Origin: Ornatilinea sp. | GTDB taxonomy: Bacteria > Chloroflexota > Anaerolineae > Anaerolineales > Anaerolineaceae | Assembly (NCBI GenBank): GCA_018433975.1 | Contig: JAHDQE010000013.1 | Coordinates: 47,692 to 111,691 of the forward strand | Direction of reading: 5' to 3' | Length of the DNA stretch: 64,000 nt | Shown: one piece after another, positions 53,438 to 62,205 of the stretch | Numbering within the stretch: position 1 is the first letter of the stretch | Layout: each line of letters begins with the position of its first letter | Position numbers and translations under genes: made by a program | Notes under the pieces: model-generated | What the model was told of the DNA's origin: nothing | Database searches by the model: none | What the model saw: only the letters and a program-made list of their open reading frames with translations

Positions 53438-54665
53438 ATTCTGGCGGGTACTGGCCCACGAATATCTGCGCCACGTGAAACGCAAGCGGTTCATATTTGC
53501 CCTGCTCAGCGTGCCCCTTTTCATGCTGTTCATTGTCGCCGTCGGCTTCCTGACCGCCATTCTTTCGATCAACAACGACCCTATCGGTTATGTGGATCCC
53601 TCCAGCGTGCTGAAAGGCGCTGTATCCCAACCGGACCAGGGAGGGCTGTTTGCCGACCCGGAAATATTGCTCTTCACCAGCGAACAGGCCGGCCTGAACG
53701 CGCTCCAGGAAGAAAAGATCCAGTCCCTGTTCATCCTCGCGCCCGATTTTCTCCAATCCGGGGGCCTGCGGATGATTTCTAATGAGGGCTCCCACGACGA
53801 CGCCCGCAGTGAATTCCAGGGATTCATCCGCACCCAACTTACCGGCGCCTTACCGGAGAATATTGCCGAACGAGTGACAGAAGGCCCGGTGATGACGGTG
53901 CGCGCGCTGCAGGGCACCCGCTCCGTAGAGGAAAGCGCCTCGCAGATCTTCAGCCTGGTGCTGCCTTTTGTAACGGCTTTCCTGTTCATGTACGCCGTCA
54001 GCACCACGGGCAATTATCTTCTCCAGGCCCTGGTCGAGGAAAAGGAAAACCGCACTATGGAAATTGTGGTGACCTCCCTTTCTCCCACGGCGCTGATGGC
54101 CGGAAAGATCCTGGGGAATATGCTGGTGGGATTGACCCAGCTCGTATTCTGGTTCGGGTTGGGCGGTGCTATCCTGGCGGTCGGGTTGATCCTGCTTCCT
54201 TTCCTGACCGGCCTGACCTTCAACCTCGGCCTGGCGTTGGTCTCCTTTGGATTATGGATGCTGGCGTTCATTCTGATCTCGGCGTTGATGGCAACCGCCG
54301 GTGTGGCCGCTACCGAAGCCCGCGAAGCCCAACAGCTTTCCGGGGTATTCTCACTGCTGTTTGTCTCTCCGATGTGGTTCATGGCCGTATTGATCAACAA
54401 TCCCAACGGGGCCATCTCCACTTTACTGAGCCTCTTCCCGCTCACCGCGCCCATCTCGCTGCCAATCCGCATGGGCATCGTGGACGTGCCGGGGTGGCAG
54501 GTTCTGCTCGCCTATCTTCTGATGGCCGGCGCAGTGGTGCTGGCATTCTATGTGGCCGGCCGCGCTTTCCGCATGGGAATGCTGCGCTACGGTAAGAAGC
54601 TCACCTGGGGACAGATCCTCGGCATGAACCGCAAACAGTCGGAAGATTCATTGAAGGGAGCGTAA
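53430..54665 (+). CDS. ABC-2 permease, first of two
   Basis: A 411-residue integral membrane protein with one N-terminal helix, a large extracytoplasmic domain (about 45-165) and a cluster of five to six helices after 175. LVEEKENRTMEIVVTSLSPT is the cytoplasmic coupling segment typical of the NatB/YhaP-type permeases. AAGGAG precedes its ATG, inside the ATPase's last codons. It pairs with the next gene as a heterodimeric permease; the exported substrate is unknown. Confidence 0.88.
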   Translation: MRKFWRVLAHEYLRHVKRKRFIFALLSVPLFMLFIVAVGFLTAILSINNDPIGYVDPSSVLKGAVSQPDQGGLFADPEILLFTSEQAGLNALQEEKIQSLFILAPDFLQSGGLRMISNEGSHDDARSEFQGFIRTQLTGALPENIAERVTEGPVMTVRALQGTRSVEESASQIFSLVLPFVTAFLFMYAVSTTGNYLLQALVEEKENRTMEIVVTSLSPTALMAGKILGNMLVGLTQLVFWFGLGGAILAVGLILLPFLTGLTFNLGLALVSFGLWMLAFILISALMATAGVAATEAREAQQLSGVFSLLFVSPMWFMAVLINNPNGAISTLLSLFPLTAPISLPIRMGIVDVPGWQVLLAYLLMAGAVVLAFYVAGRAFRMGMLRYGKKLTWGQILGMNRKQSEDSLKGA

Positions 54666-54668
54666 ACC

Positions 54669-55943
54669 ATGCACAAAATCTTATTGGTCCTGCGTAATGA
54701 AATTCGCACGGTGATCCTGCGCCCTTCATTTTTCATCACCCTGTTCCTGTTGCCCATCATCAGTTTCATCATCCTGCTGGTGGCCGGTTTTCTCCAGCGC
54801 AACGAGAGTGATTTCTCGCTGGAAAAAGTCTTCACCCCGCCCGCCGCGCCGCAGATGGAAGGGTTTGTAGATCTCAGCGGCCTGCTGGAGACATTGCCCC
54901 CCAACATGGAGAGCAGCCTGGTGCGCTATTCTTCCGAGGAAACGGCCCTCGCCGCCCTTGAAGCCGGAGAAATCGGGGCCTATTACATTATCGCCGCCGA
55001 TTACCTGGACAGCGGATCGGTGGAATATGTCCAGATGGACTACAACCCGATCGGCGGCATAAGCCAGAGCGGACAGATCGGCTATGCGCTGAACTATAAC
55101 CTGCTCAAAAACCAGCCGGACCTGTTCGCGCGCATCAACGGTTCCCTGAATATCCGGGAAGAACAGCTGGCCGGCGCTGCTGCGGGTCCGTCGGAAGCCG
55201 AAAACCCTCCGGCAGAGACCACCCCCCAGGAACAGGAGAATCCCCTCACCACTTTCACCGTGCCCTACGTGGTGATGATGATTTTCTACGTCGTTATCCT
55301 GACCTCTTCCTCCCTGCTGCTGAACAACATCAACACCGAGAAGCGCAACCGGACCATAGAAATCCTGATGACTTCCGTAACGCCGCGCAGCCTGCTGGCC
55401 GGAAAGATCACCGCCCTGGGGCTGGTTGGACTGCTCCAGACCCTGGTCTGGACCGGGACGGGCTTAATCCTGCTGCGCCTCAGCGGGCGGGCACTCAACC
55501 TGCAGAATATGGGCACGGTCTCGCCGACCCTGCTGCTGTGGGGCATCCTGTTCTTCCTGCTGGGCTACGCCGTATATGCCAGCCTGATGGCCGGGCTGGG
55601 CGCCCTGGTGCCCAATGTACGCGAGGCCTCTCAGGTCACCACCGTCATCATCCTGCCGATGATCGTTCCCCTGATAATGAGTTCGGCCCTGATCTCTCAA
55701 CCCAACGGGAACCTGGCCACCGCGCTCAGTCTGTTCCCGCTGACCGCCCCGACCACCATGATGCTGCGCATCGCCGCCGGAGACGTGCCCCTGTGGCAGC
55801 CCCTGCTCTCGGCCGCCCTGCTGGCAGGGACCGCTTTCCTGGTCATACGCGCCGCCGCCGGGATGTTCCGCGCCCAGAACCTGCTCTCCGGGCAATCCAT
55901 CAACCTCAAACGCTACCTCATGGCCCTGTTTGGCCGGGCGTAA
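54669..55943 (+). CDS. ABC-2 permease, second of two
   Basis: A 424-residue membrane protein with the same layout as its neighbour: an N-terminal helix, an extracytoplasmic domain up to about 195 ending in a Glu/Pro-rich stretch, then NTEKRNRTIEILMTSVTPRS and five to six helices. It starts 3 bp after the first permease stops. Together with the ATPase it forms a three-gene exporter. A strong hairpin terminator follows. Confidence 0.88.
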   Translation: MHKILLVLRNEIRTVILRPSFFITLFLLPIISFIILLVAGFLQRNESDFSLEKVFTPPAAPQMEGFVDLSGLLETLPPNMESSLVRYSSEETALAALEAGEIGAYYIIAADYLDSGSVEYVQMDYNPIGGISQSGQIGYALNYNLLKNQPDLFARINGSLNIREEQLAGAAAGPSEAENPPAETTPQEQENPLTTFTVPYVVMMIFYVVILTSSSLLLNNINTEKRNRTIEILMTSVTPRSLLAGKITALGLVGLLQTLVWTGTGLILLRLSGRALNLQNMGTVSPTLLLWGILFFLLGYAVYASLMAGLGALVPNVREASQVTTVIILPMIVPLIMSSALISQPNGNLATALSLFPLTAPTTMMLRIAAGDVPLWQPLLSAALLAGTAFLVIRAAAGMFRAQNLLSGQSINLKRYLMALFGRA

Positions 55944-56015
55944 GTACTTTTCAAAAAACTAGAAACGGATTACCGGGCAGATCAGCATTTCTGAACTGCC
56001 TGACAAATAAAAACA

Positions 56016-56070
56016 AGCTTCCGGTAACCGGGCGATTTAAAAACGCCAAGATTACCGGAAGCTGTTCTTT
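56016..56070 (+). terminator. Terminator after the ABC exporter
   Basis: AGCTTCCGGTAA (56016-56027) and TTACCGGAAGCT (56052-56063) form a 12-bp perfect stem, with a GGGCG/CGCC inner pairing; GTTCTTTTTAAA follows. It also separates this operon from the convergent one ending at 56099. Confidence 0.85.
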
Positions 56071-56098
56071 TTAAAACCCATGCGGGTTTTCATTGAAA

Positions 56099-57268
56099 TT
56101 AATTTGCCGTATTTTTAAGATCGTCCATATATTCAATCATTCGGTTTAAAAATCTGGCGGCCGGGGCTCCATCAATCAACCGATGATCAATTGTTAGTGA
56201 AAAAGAAGCCAAAAATCGTTCGGCGACCTTACCTTCTTTTAATACCAGCTTCTCCTGAATTCGTCCCACACCCAGAATAGCCAGCTCGGGCCAATTCAAA
56301 ATCGGTGTAAAAGTATCCACCCCAAAAGCCCCTAAATTCGTAATCGTAAAAGTGGTCCCGGATAACTCGTCAGGCGAAGCCTTTTCTTGAATAACGCGTT
56401 CCGCAAGATTTTTCATTTCTTCACTGATTTCAAGAAGCGATTTTTGGTTGGCATGCCGGATATTCATAACCTTGAGACCTTTTTCGGTATCAATAGCCAA
56501 ACCGATATTCACTTCATCCGAATAACAAATAAACCCATCCTCTTCCCGAGCATTGATAAATGGAAAATCCTGAATAGCCCTGGCTGCGCAATACGCGATG
56601 ATTGCATTGTAGCTTGGCACAGGTTTCTTCTCCGCCTTCAGCGCGCTGCGGAATTCAACCATTTCCGTCACATCCGTTTCGCGGTGCAGTGTAAATTGTG
56701 CGGTCGAGTTCAAAGATTTCGACATGTGTTCCGCAATTTTGGCCCTTACACCTGAAATAGGAACCTTTTTCTGTGTTTTCCCGGAACTGTTTTCGAGATA
56801 CCGCTCCACATCTTCCTGCACAATTTTCCCGTCTTTCCCGGAGCCCGGTATTTCCGACAGCGGGATGCCATTCTCTTTCGCAAGGCGTTTTGCAATCGGG
56901 GTGGCGAGTATTTTCCCTGTTCGGACCGGTGCCTGTTGGGGTGAAGGAACTTTTACTTCCTGATTGGAGGATTTATCTTCTTTGGCCGTATCCTGACTCT
57001 GAAGGGTAAGCTCTTCGGGTAATTCTTCACCTTCCTGAACCATCAAAGCAACGACAGCTTTGACCGGAACGGTCTCTCCTGACGCGACAATGATCCTCGC
57101 CAGAATTCCATCCTCCAGTGCTTCGGCATCGACCTGAACCTTTTCTGTCTCGACCCCAAACAGTTTATCCCCCTTCTTAATGACATCTCCTTCCTCTTTA
57201 TACCATTCAGCTATTACACCTTCAGTCATATTCAGTCCAAGCTTTGGCATAACAATTTCGTAAGGCAT
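56099..57268 (-). CDS. 2-oxoacid or acetoin dehydrogenase E2 (dihydrolipoamide acyltransferase)
   Basis: A 389-residue E2. The order is a lipoyl domain (1-80, lipoylated Lys in ETEKVQVDAEAL), a peripheral-subunit-binding domain (ATPIAKRLAKENGIPLSEIP, about 122-141) and a catalytic domain with the DHRLIDG active-site motif. In the complex it accepts the acyl group made by E1 and passes it to CoA. It is the last gene of an operon with E1 alpha, E1 beta, an SDR and an MDR dehydrogenase. No E3 is in the window, so that subunit must come from elsewhere. Confidence 0.92.
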   Translation of the reverse strand: MPYEIVMPKLGLNMTEGVIAEWYKEEGDVIKKGDKLFGVETEKVQVDAEALEDGILARIIVASGETVPVKAVVALMVQEGEELPEELTLQSQDTAKEDKSSNQEVKVPSPQQAPVRTGKILATPIAKRLAKENGIPLSEIPGSGKDGKIVQEDVERYLENSSGKTQKKVPISGVRAKIAEHMSKSLNSTAQFTLHRETDVTEMVEFRSALKAEKKPVPSYNAIIAYCAARAIQDFPFINAREEDGFICYSDEVNIGLAIDTEKGLKVMNIRHANQKSLLEISEEMKNLAERVIQEKASPDELSGTTFTITNLGAFGVDTFTPILNWPELAILGVGRIQEKLVLKEGKVAERFLASFSLTIDHRLIDGAPAARFLNRMIEYMDDLKNTAN

Positions 57269-57300
57269 AGCGTTTTCCTTTTCAATAATGATACTGACGG

Positions 57301-58065
57301 TTATGTATCCATAAATTCACCGCCGGAGACAACCAACTGTTCTCCAGTGATGTGGCTTGCTAAACCGGAAGCCAGAAACAATGCCGCATTGGCAAGGTCT
57401 TGTGGGACAGCCACTTTGCGTAATGCCGTACGTTCCATCAAGACACTCTCTAACTCGGGCGTGTTCTCAAAGACTCTTTCTAACATCTTCGTCCTGGTTG
57501 CGCCGGGTAAAATAGCATTTGCCCGTATCCCATATTTTCCGAGTTCAAGAGCTGCAACACGCATCAAACCAATTACGCCCGATTTCGAGGCACAATAGGC
57601 CCCGCCTTCCGGGTCGGGTTTCTTGCCGGACGCAGAAGAAATATACAGGATACAACCCTGAATTCCATTTTCAATCATCCTTTTTGCAGCCGCTTGTGTA
57701 CACAAAAAAGAACCTTTGAGGTTGATATTAATCACACGGTCCCATTCATCCGGCGGGAAATCAATCAATTCATGACCGATATGGATTCCGGCATTGTTTA
57801 CAAAAATATCCAGCCCACCTAACTCGTCCATGGATTTTAAGATCATCGCTTCAACTTGCTGCTGGTTGGTTACATCGACCAGGCTGTATCGGATATTTTG
57901 ACCGGTCTGCTTACGCAGGCGTTCAGAGCTTTCGATCAAATCCTCTTTCAAAACATCCGCCATCAGAACAGAAGCTCCGTTTTCCGCGAACACCTCTGCA
58001 ATGGCGTAACCAATCCCTCTGGCCGCACCGGTTACAACAGCGCACTTATTCTCCAATAAACCCAT
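57301..58065 (-). CDS. Short-chain dehydrogenase/reductase
   Basis: A 254-residue classical SDR. TGAARGIGYAIAEVF is the NAD(P)-binding motif, NNAG follows in the middle, and the catalytic Ser...Tyr-x3-Lys reads ISSASGKK...AYCASKSG. It probably oxidises a sugar, polyol or hydroxy-acid intermediate. It sits between E1 beta and E2, an unusual position for an SDR, so it likely feeds or follows the dehydrogenase complex. The start is uncertain: ATG 58065 is chosen; a TTG lies at 58089. Confidence 0.88.
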   Translation of the reverse strand: MGLLENKCAVVTGAARGIGYAIAEVFAENGASVLMADVLKEDLIESSERLRKQTGQNIRYSLVDVTNQQQVEAMILKSMDELGGLDIFVNNAGIHIGHELIDFPPDEWDRVININLKGSFLCTQAAAKRMIENGIQGCILYISSASGKKPDPEGGAYCASKSGVIGLMRVAALELGKYGIRANAILPGATRTKMLERVFENTPELESVLMERTALRKVAVPQDLANAALFLASGLASHITGEQLVVSGGEFMDT

Positions 58066-58136
58066 TTCAGCATCCAATCCAAGTGCCAACCATCAGGCTG
58101 GCACTTCGCACGAATTAAATTCCACTTTGGAATCTA

Positions 58137-59114
58137 TTAATCTTCCATCACCCGATGAACTGCATCCAGCACATCTTCCACCTGCGGCAGTACACGCTTT
58201 TCTAACACGGGAGAAAATGGTGTTGGAACATCCTTTGAGCCGACCCGGATGATAGGAGCGTCCAGGTATTCCAGGGCATTTTCCGCCACCGTCGCAGAAA
58301 CTTCTGAGCTCACACTGCAATCGGTCCATGTTTCCTGGACAACGACCAACCGCCCCGTTTTGCGCACCGAATCCAGAATACATTCGCGGTCCAACGGGTC
58401 GATTGTACGCAAGTCAATTACTTCTGCAGAAATGCCTTCCTCGGCCAGTTTTTCGGCAGCTTCCAGGCAAAAATGGGTCATATAAGCGTATGTCACGAGG
58501 GTAACATCCTCACCTTCGCGCTTAACTTCTGCTTTTCCAATCGGGATGGTGTATTCCTCTTCCGGCACTTCCCCTTTCAACCCGTAAAGTTTCTTATGCT
58601 CAAAGAAAATGACCAGATTGTTATCCCGAATCGCGCTTTTCAACAAGCCTTTCACATCATAGGGTGTTGAAGGCATAATAACTTTGATGCCGGGTGTGTG
58701 TGAGAACCACGCCTCAAAGCTGTTCGAATGCTGAGCCCCTGCGGACACATATCCTCCCACCGGAGCGCGCAGCACAAGGGGCATCTTCATAACACCGCCA
58801 AACATATAGTGCATCTTCGCACCCTGATTGACGAGCATCTCTGACGCTAAAGTAATCCAATCGGAAAATTGAAGCTCTACTACCGGGCGCAATCCGGTAG
58901 CGGCAGCACCTACACCCATACCAACGTACCCTAACTCGGATATCGGCATATCCATGACGCGGTCAGCGCCAAATTCTTCGTAAAGCCCTTTGGTAGCACC
59001 GTTTGCTCCACCATAAGGGCCAATATCCAATCCCCAAAGTGTTACCGCAGGATCCCTGCGCATCTCCTCACGTAAAGCTTCAGCAACTGCTTGGTTATAA
59101 AAGATTTTTCTCAT
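58137..59114 (-). CDS. 2-oxoacid dehydrogenase E1, beta subunit
   Basis: A 325-residue protein matching the beta subunit of alpha2-beta2 pyruvate/acetoin/branched-chain dehydrogenase E1. Typical parts are the PISELGYVGMGVGAAATGLR start region, the MHYMFGG loop and the C-terminal VVVQETWTDC segment. With E1 alpha it forms the thiamine-diphosphate enzyme. AGGAGTGAATA precedes the ATG. The substrate may be pyruvate, acetoin or another 2-oxo compound; sequence alone does not decide. Confidence 0.92.
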   Translation of the reverse strand: MRKIFYNQAVAEALREEMRRDPAVTLWGLDIGPYGGANGATKGLYEEFGADRVMDMPISELGYVGMGVGAAATGLRPVVELQFSDWITLASEMLVNQGAKMHYMFGGVMKMPLVLRAPVGGYVSAGAQHSNSFEAWFSHTPGIKVIMPSTPYDVKGLLKSAIRDNNLVIFFEHKKLYGLKGEVPEEEYTIPIGKAEVKREGEDVTLVTYAYMTHFCLEAAEKLAEEGISAEVIDLRTIDPLDRECILDSVRKTGRLVVVQETWTDCSVSSEVSATVAENALEYLDAPIIRVGSKDVPTPFSPVLEKRVLPQVEDVLDAVHRVMED

Positions 59115-59154
59115 TATTCACTCCTGATTAACAAACCTGTTCCAATGATTTCAG

Positions 59155-60114
59155 CTATGCCCACAAATCCTCTAATGCTTCTTCTGGTTCAGGCAGAGGG
59201 CTCTGGCGTGAAAATTCAACAGCTTCATCCAGTTCGTGTACGACTGAGCTTTCCAATTGGTCAATTTCATCCTGGGTAAAATAACCATTTTTGATCAGAT
59301 GATCCTTAAACCTGCCAATTGGTTCTTTTTGCAACCAGGCCTGTAATTCTTCCGGCGGACGATACGTATCCGGTTCGCCTTCAAAGTGCGTTCGCCAACG
59401 ATACGTTTTGCATTCGATCAATGTAGGGCCTTCTCCAGCTCTGGCTCTTTTTACCGCTTCACAGGCTGTTTCATGAACAGCAGCCACATCATTCCCATCA
59501 ACAACTACGCCCGGCATGCCATACCCTTCAGCTCGGACCGCCACATCCTGCACGCCTCGCACATCCGTTTGGCGGGTACCCACGCCAAAAAGATTATTTT
59601 CGCAAACATATACGATGGGGAGTTTAAAAGCACCCGCCATATTCAAAGACTCATGGAATGATCCTTCATTCGAAGCACCATCGCCAAAGAAACAAGCGGT
59701 TACTTTACCCGTTTTTTGAACTTTTGCGGAAAGCGCGGCACCCGTTGCAATCGGGATCCCGGCACCCACAATCCCATTCGCGCCCAGAATACCCAATTCC
59801 GGCCAGGCAATATGCATGGACCCGCCTTTACCCTTGTTATAGCCGGTCTTCTTGCCATAAAGTTCTGCCATCATATATTTCATCTCGCCACCCTTAGCGA
59901 TAATATGGCCGTGGCCCCGATGGGTGGAGGTGATGTAATCATCCGGGCGTAAAGCGGAACAAACACCTGCCGCAACAGCTTCTTGTCCTAAATACAGGTG
60001 CACAAACCCTGGTAATTCTCCTGCCGCAAACAAATCTTTTACACGGTTCTCGAAATGCCGGATCTTAAGCATTTTCTCCAACATCGACCGCATTTCATCC
60101 TTTGAAATACTCAT
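59155..60114 (-). CDS. 2-oxoacid dehydrogenase E1, alpha subunit
   Basis: A 319-residue E1 alpha. The thiamine-diphosphate motif is visible as GDGASNEGSFHESLNMA, and GHGHIIAKGGEM and YRWRTHFEGEPDTYR are family segments. It binds TPP at the interface with the beta subunit. The ATG at 60114 is preferred over the TTG at 60126 because GGAGG lies just before it. The lack of a phosphorylation-loop serine typical of mitochondrial enzymes is normal for bacteria. It follows the MDR dehydrogenase gene. Confidence 0.92.
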   Translation of the reverse strand: MSISKDEMRSMLEKMLKIRHFENRVKDLFAAGELPGFVHLYLGQEAVAAGVCSALRPDDYITSTHRGHGHIIAKGGEMKYMMAELYGKKTGYNKGKGGSMHIAWPELGILGANGIVGAGIPIATGAALSAKVQKTGKVTACFFGDGASNEGSFHESLNMAGAFKLPIVYVCENNLFGVGTRQTDVRGVQDVAVRAEGYGMPGVVVDGNDVAAVHETACEAVKRARAGEGPTLIECKTYRWRTHFEGEPDTYRPPEELQAWLQKEPIGRFKDHLIKNGYFTQDEIDQLESSVVHELDEAVEFSRQSPLPEPEEALEDLWA

Positions 60115-60148
60115 CCGTTCCTCCAAGAGTTACTTAAATAATAGTTAT

Positions 60149-61171
60149 TTATGGGAATACAATAATTTTCATCGCCTCTCGTTTTGCAAGCATATCGATT
60201 CCTTTATGCAAGTCCGTCAGGGGTATTTTGTGAGAGATCAAGCCGTCTAAATCAAGCTTTCGACTTTCGAGGACTTTAACGGCAGCGGGGAAAGTACCGT
60301 TTGCAAGCCAGGAACCGAAAATTTGCAGTTCCTTCATCGTAATCTCGGATTGTTTCAGCTCGGCTTTGGCGTGCGTATTCACCCCGAACAGAACAACCTT
60401 TCCGCCTTTGCGGGCGATATCCACAGCAACCGGTAATACGGAACCGGCCGCGTCCACAACAACATCGGCTCCCACCCCGGTTTCACGCATCACGAACTCT
60501 TTAAGATCCTCTTCAAGCGGATTCACAACCAGGTCAAAACCCATTTTTCTTGAATATTCCAGGCGGTAGGGAGAAGTATCGGCAATGATGACCTTCCCTG
60601 CACCGGATGCTTTAAACATCTGTGCATAGAGCTGCCCGATTGGACCTGCTCCAATAACGACTACATATTCACCGGGCTGCACGCGGACTTTATTGGTCCC
60701 ATTGACCACATCGGCCAGCATTTCAGCAAAAGCGCCGTGCTCAATCGGAACCGAGTCGTCGATCCGGAATGCTAATTTACCGGAAACAACATTATATTTT
60801 GCATAAGCGCCGTCAACATCAATGCCAATTGCACCAATATTCTCACATAGTGTTGGTAAATGATTTTGGCAATACACACAGGTTCCACAGTAATCGTTCG
60901 GATTTACAACAACCCTGTCACCCAGCTTTAAATGAGAGACCGATTTGCCAAGCTCAACGATGCGCCCCACATACTCGTGGCCCAGAATCGTTCCGGGAGT
61001 GGCGATATAACCCGGGGGGACAGAACAAATATGAACATCCGTACCGCAAATCCCTATTGCTTCTACTTCAATCTTTACCTGATCCGGTTTAGTAATTTGA
61101 GGAACCGGGACATCCTTCAGTTCTAACTTTCCAACGCCTTCAAATACTGCCGCAAGCATTTTGTCTGTCAT
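60149..61171 (-). CDS. Zinc-dependent medium-chain alcohol/polyol dehydrogenase
   Basis: A 340-residue MDR enzyme. Catalytic zinc ligands lie in GICGTDVHIC and GHEYVGRI; the four structural-zinc cysteines lie in DYCGTCVYCQNHLPTLC. The NAD loop is VIGAGPIGQLYAQMF. It resembles threonine, sorbitol or xylitol/butanediol-type dehydrogenases. It follows the sugar-ABC permease and precedes the E1 genes, so the imported compound is probably oxidised here first. AAGGAG precedes the ATG at 61171. Confidence 0.88.
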   Translation of the reverse strand: MTDKMLAAVFEGVGKLELKDVPVPQITKPDQVKIEVEAIGICGTDVHICSVPPGYIATPGTILGHEYVGRIVELGKSVSHLKLGDRVVVNPNDYCGTCVYCQNHLPTLCENIGAIGIDVDGAYAKYNVVSGKLAFRIDDSVPIEHGAFAEMLADVVNGTNKVRVQPGEYVVVIGAGPIGQLYAQMFKASGAGKVIIADTSPYRLEYSRKMGFDLVVNPLEEDLKEFVMRETGVGADVVVDAAGSVLPVAVDIARKGGKVVLFGVNTHAKAELKQSEITMKELQIFGSWLANGTFPAAVKVLESRKLDLDGLISHKIPLTDLHKGIDMLAKREAMKIIVFP

Positions 61172-61204
61172 TTCCAACTCCTTATAGGTGTAAAAACCGT
61201 CACA

Positions 61205-62203
61205 TTAATCTAAAGTTTGAGCATACCGGTTGCGAAGCGCATCAATCATCACTGCCAGGAAAATGATTGCTCCCCGAATCACATCCTGATAATAAACGGA
61301 TACGCCCATCAAATTCAGCGCATTGTTAATCACACCCATAATCAATACGCCGACCAGAGTACCAAAAATATTGCCCTCTCCACCGGCCAGACTTGTCCCG
61401 CCAATGACAACCGCTGCGATGGCAGAAAACTCGAAGCCCGTGCCCATGGATGGGGAAAAAGAATTCAATCTCGAAGTAAGAACAAAACTTGAGAGCCCGG
61501 TAAATACACCAACAATAATAAAAGTAAGCGTTATGATTTTTTCCACATTAATGCCGGACACTCTCGCGGCATCCGGGTTTCCACCCACCGCAAACACTTT
61601 CCGTCCAAACACCGTTTTATGCAGCAATAAATAGCCGGCCAAGAAAGCGAACAACATGACAATAACGGGATTGGGAATTACGCCCACCTCCCCCAACCCA
61701 AATTCTGGGTAGAACTCGGGCAGGCCGTAATGCGAGACCCCTTGAGAGACGGCCAAAACGAGACCTTTTGAAATCGTCATCGTTGCCAATGTGACCAGAA
61801 ATGCAGGCATCCTTAGATAAGCTGTCCCTACACCGTTCACAAAACCGACAACAATTGCCGCAAAAAAGAACAGAAAAAGTCCGACCCACCATGGCTGCCC
61901 ATTCAATTTCATGGATGTTACAGCAAAAGCACTTGATAAAGCCACAACCGCCCCTACCGAAACATCCATCCCTCTGGCAATAATCACAAAAGTCATGCCT
62001 ACGGCAATGATGCCAATCGATGAGGTTTGCAGCAAAACATTTGATAAATTCTGTGTTGTTAAAAACACTGGTGAAACAACCGATACAACAACACACATTA
62101 TCAGAAATACGAGATAAATCCCATATTTAAGAACAAAATTTAGAAATGTTACCCCCAGACTATTTTCTGCCTTTTCCACCACATTTGTAGTTGACTGTTC
62201 CAT
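61205..62203 (-). CDS. Ribose-type ABC transporter permease
   Basis: A 332-residue permease of the RbsC family with about eight to ten membrane segments: VGMTFVIIARGMDVSVGAVV, GTAYLRMPAFLVTLATM and the EAA-like GGTSLAGGEGNIFGTLVGVL region. It forms the membrane channel of a sugar importer with the ATPase, 2 bp away. The binding protein is the partial gene at the window's right end. The substrate is unknown, probably a pentose, hexose or polyol. Confidence 0.92.
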   Translation of the reverse strand: MEQSTTNVVEKAENSLGVTFLNFVLKYGIYLVFLIMCVVVSVVSPVFLTTQNLSNVLLQTSSIGIIAVGMTFVIIARGMDVSVGAVVALSSAFAVTSMKLNGQPWWVGLFLFFFAAIVVGFVNGVGTAYLRMPAFLVTLATMTISKGLVLAVSQGVSHYGLPEFYPEFGLGEVGVIPNPVIVMLFAFLAGYLLLHKTVFGRKVFAVGGNPDAARVSGINVEKIITLTFIIVGVFTGLSSFVLTSRLNSFSPSMGTGFEFSAIAAVVIGGTSLAGGEGNIFGTLVGVLIMGVINNALNLMGVSVYYQDVIRGAIIFLAVMIDALRNRYAQTLD

Positions 62204-62205
62204 TC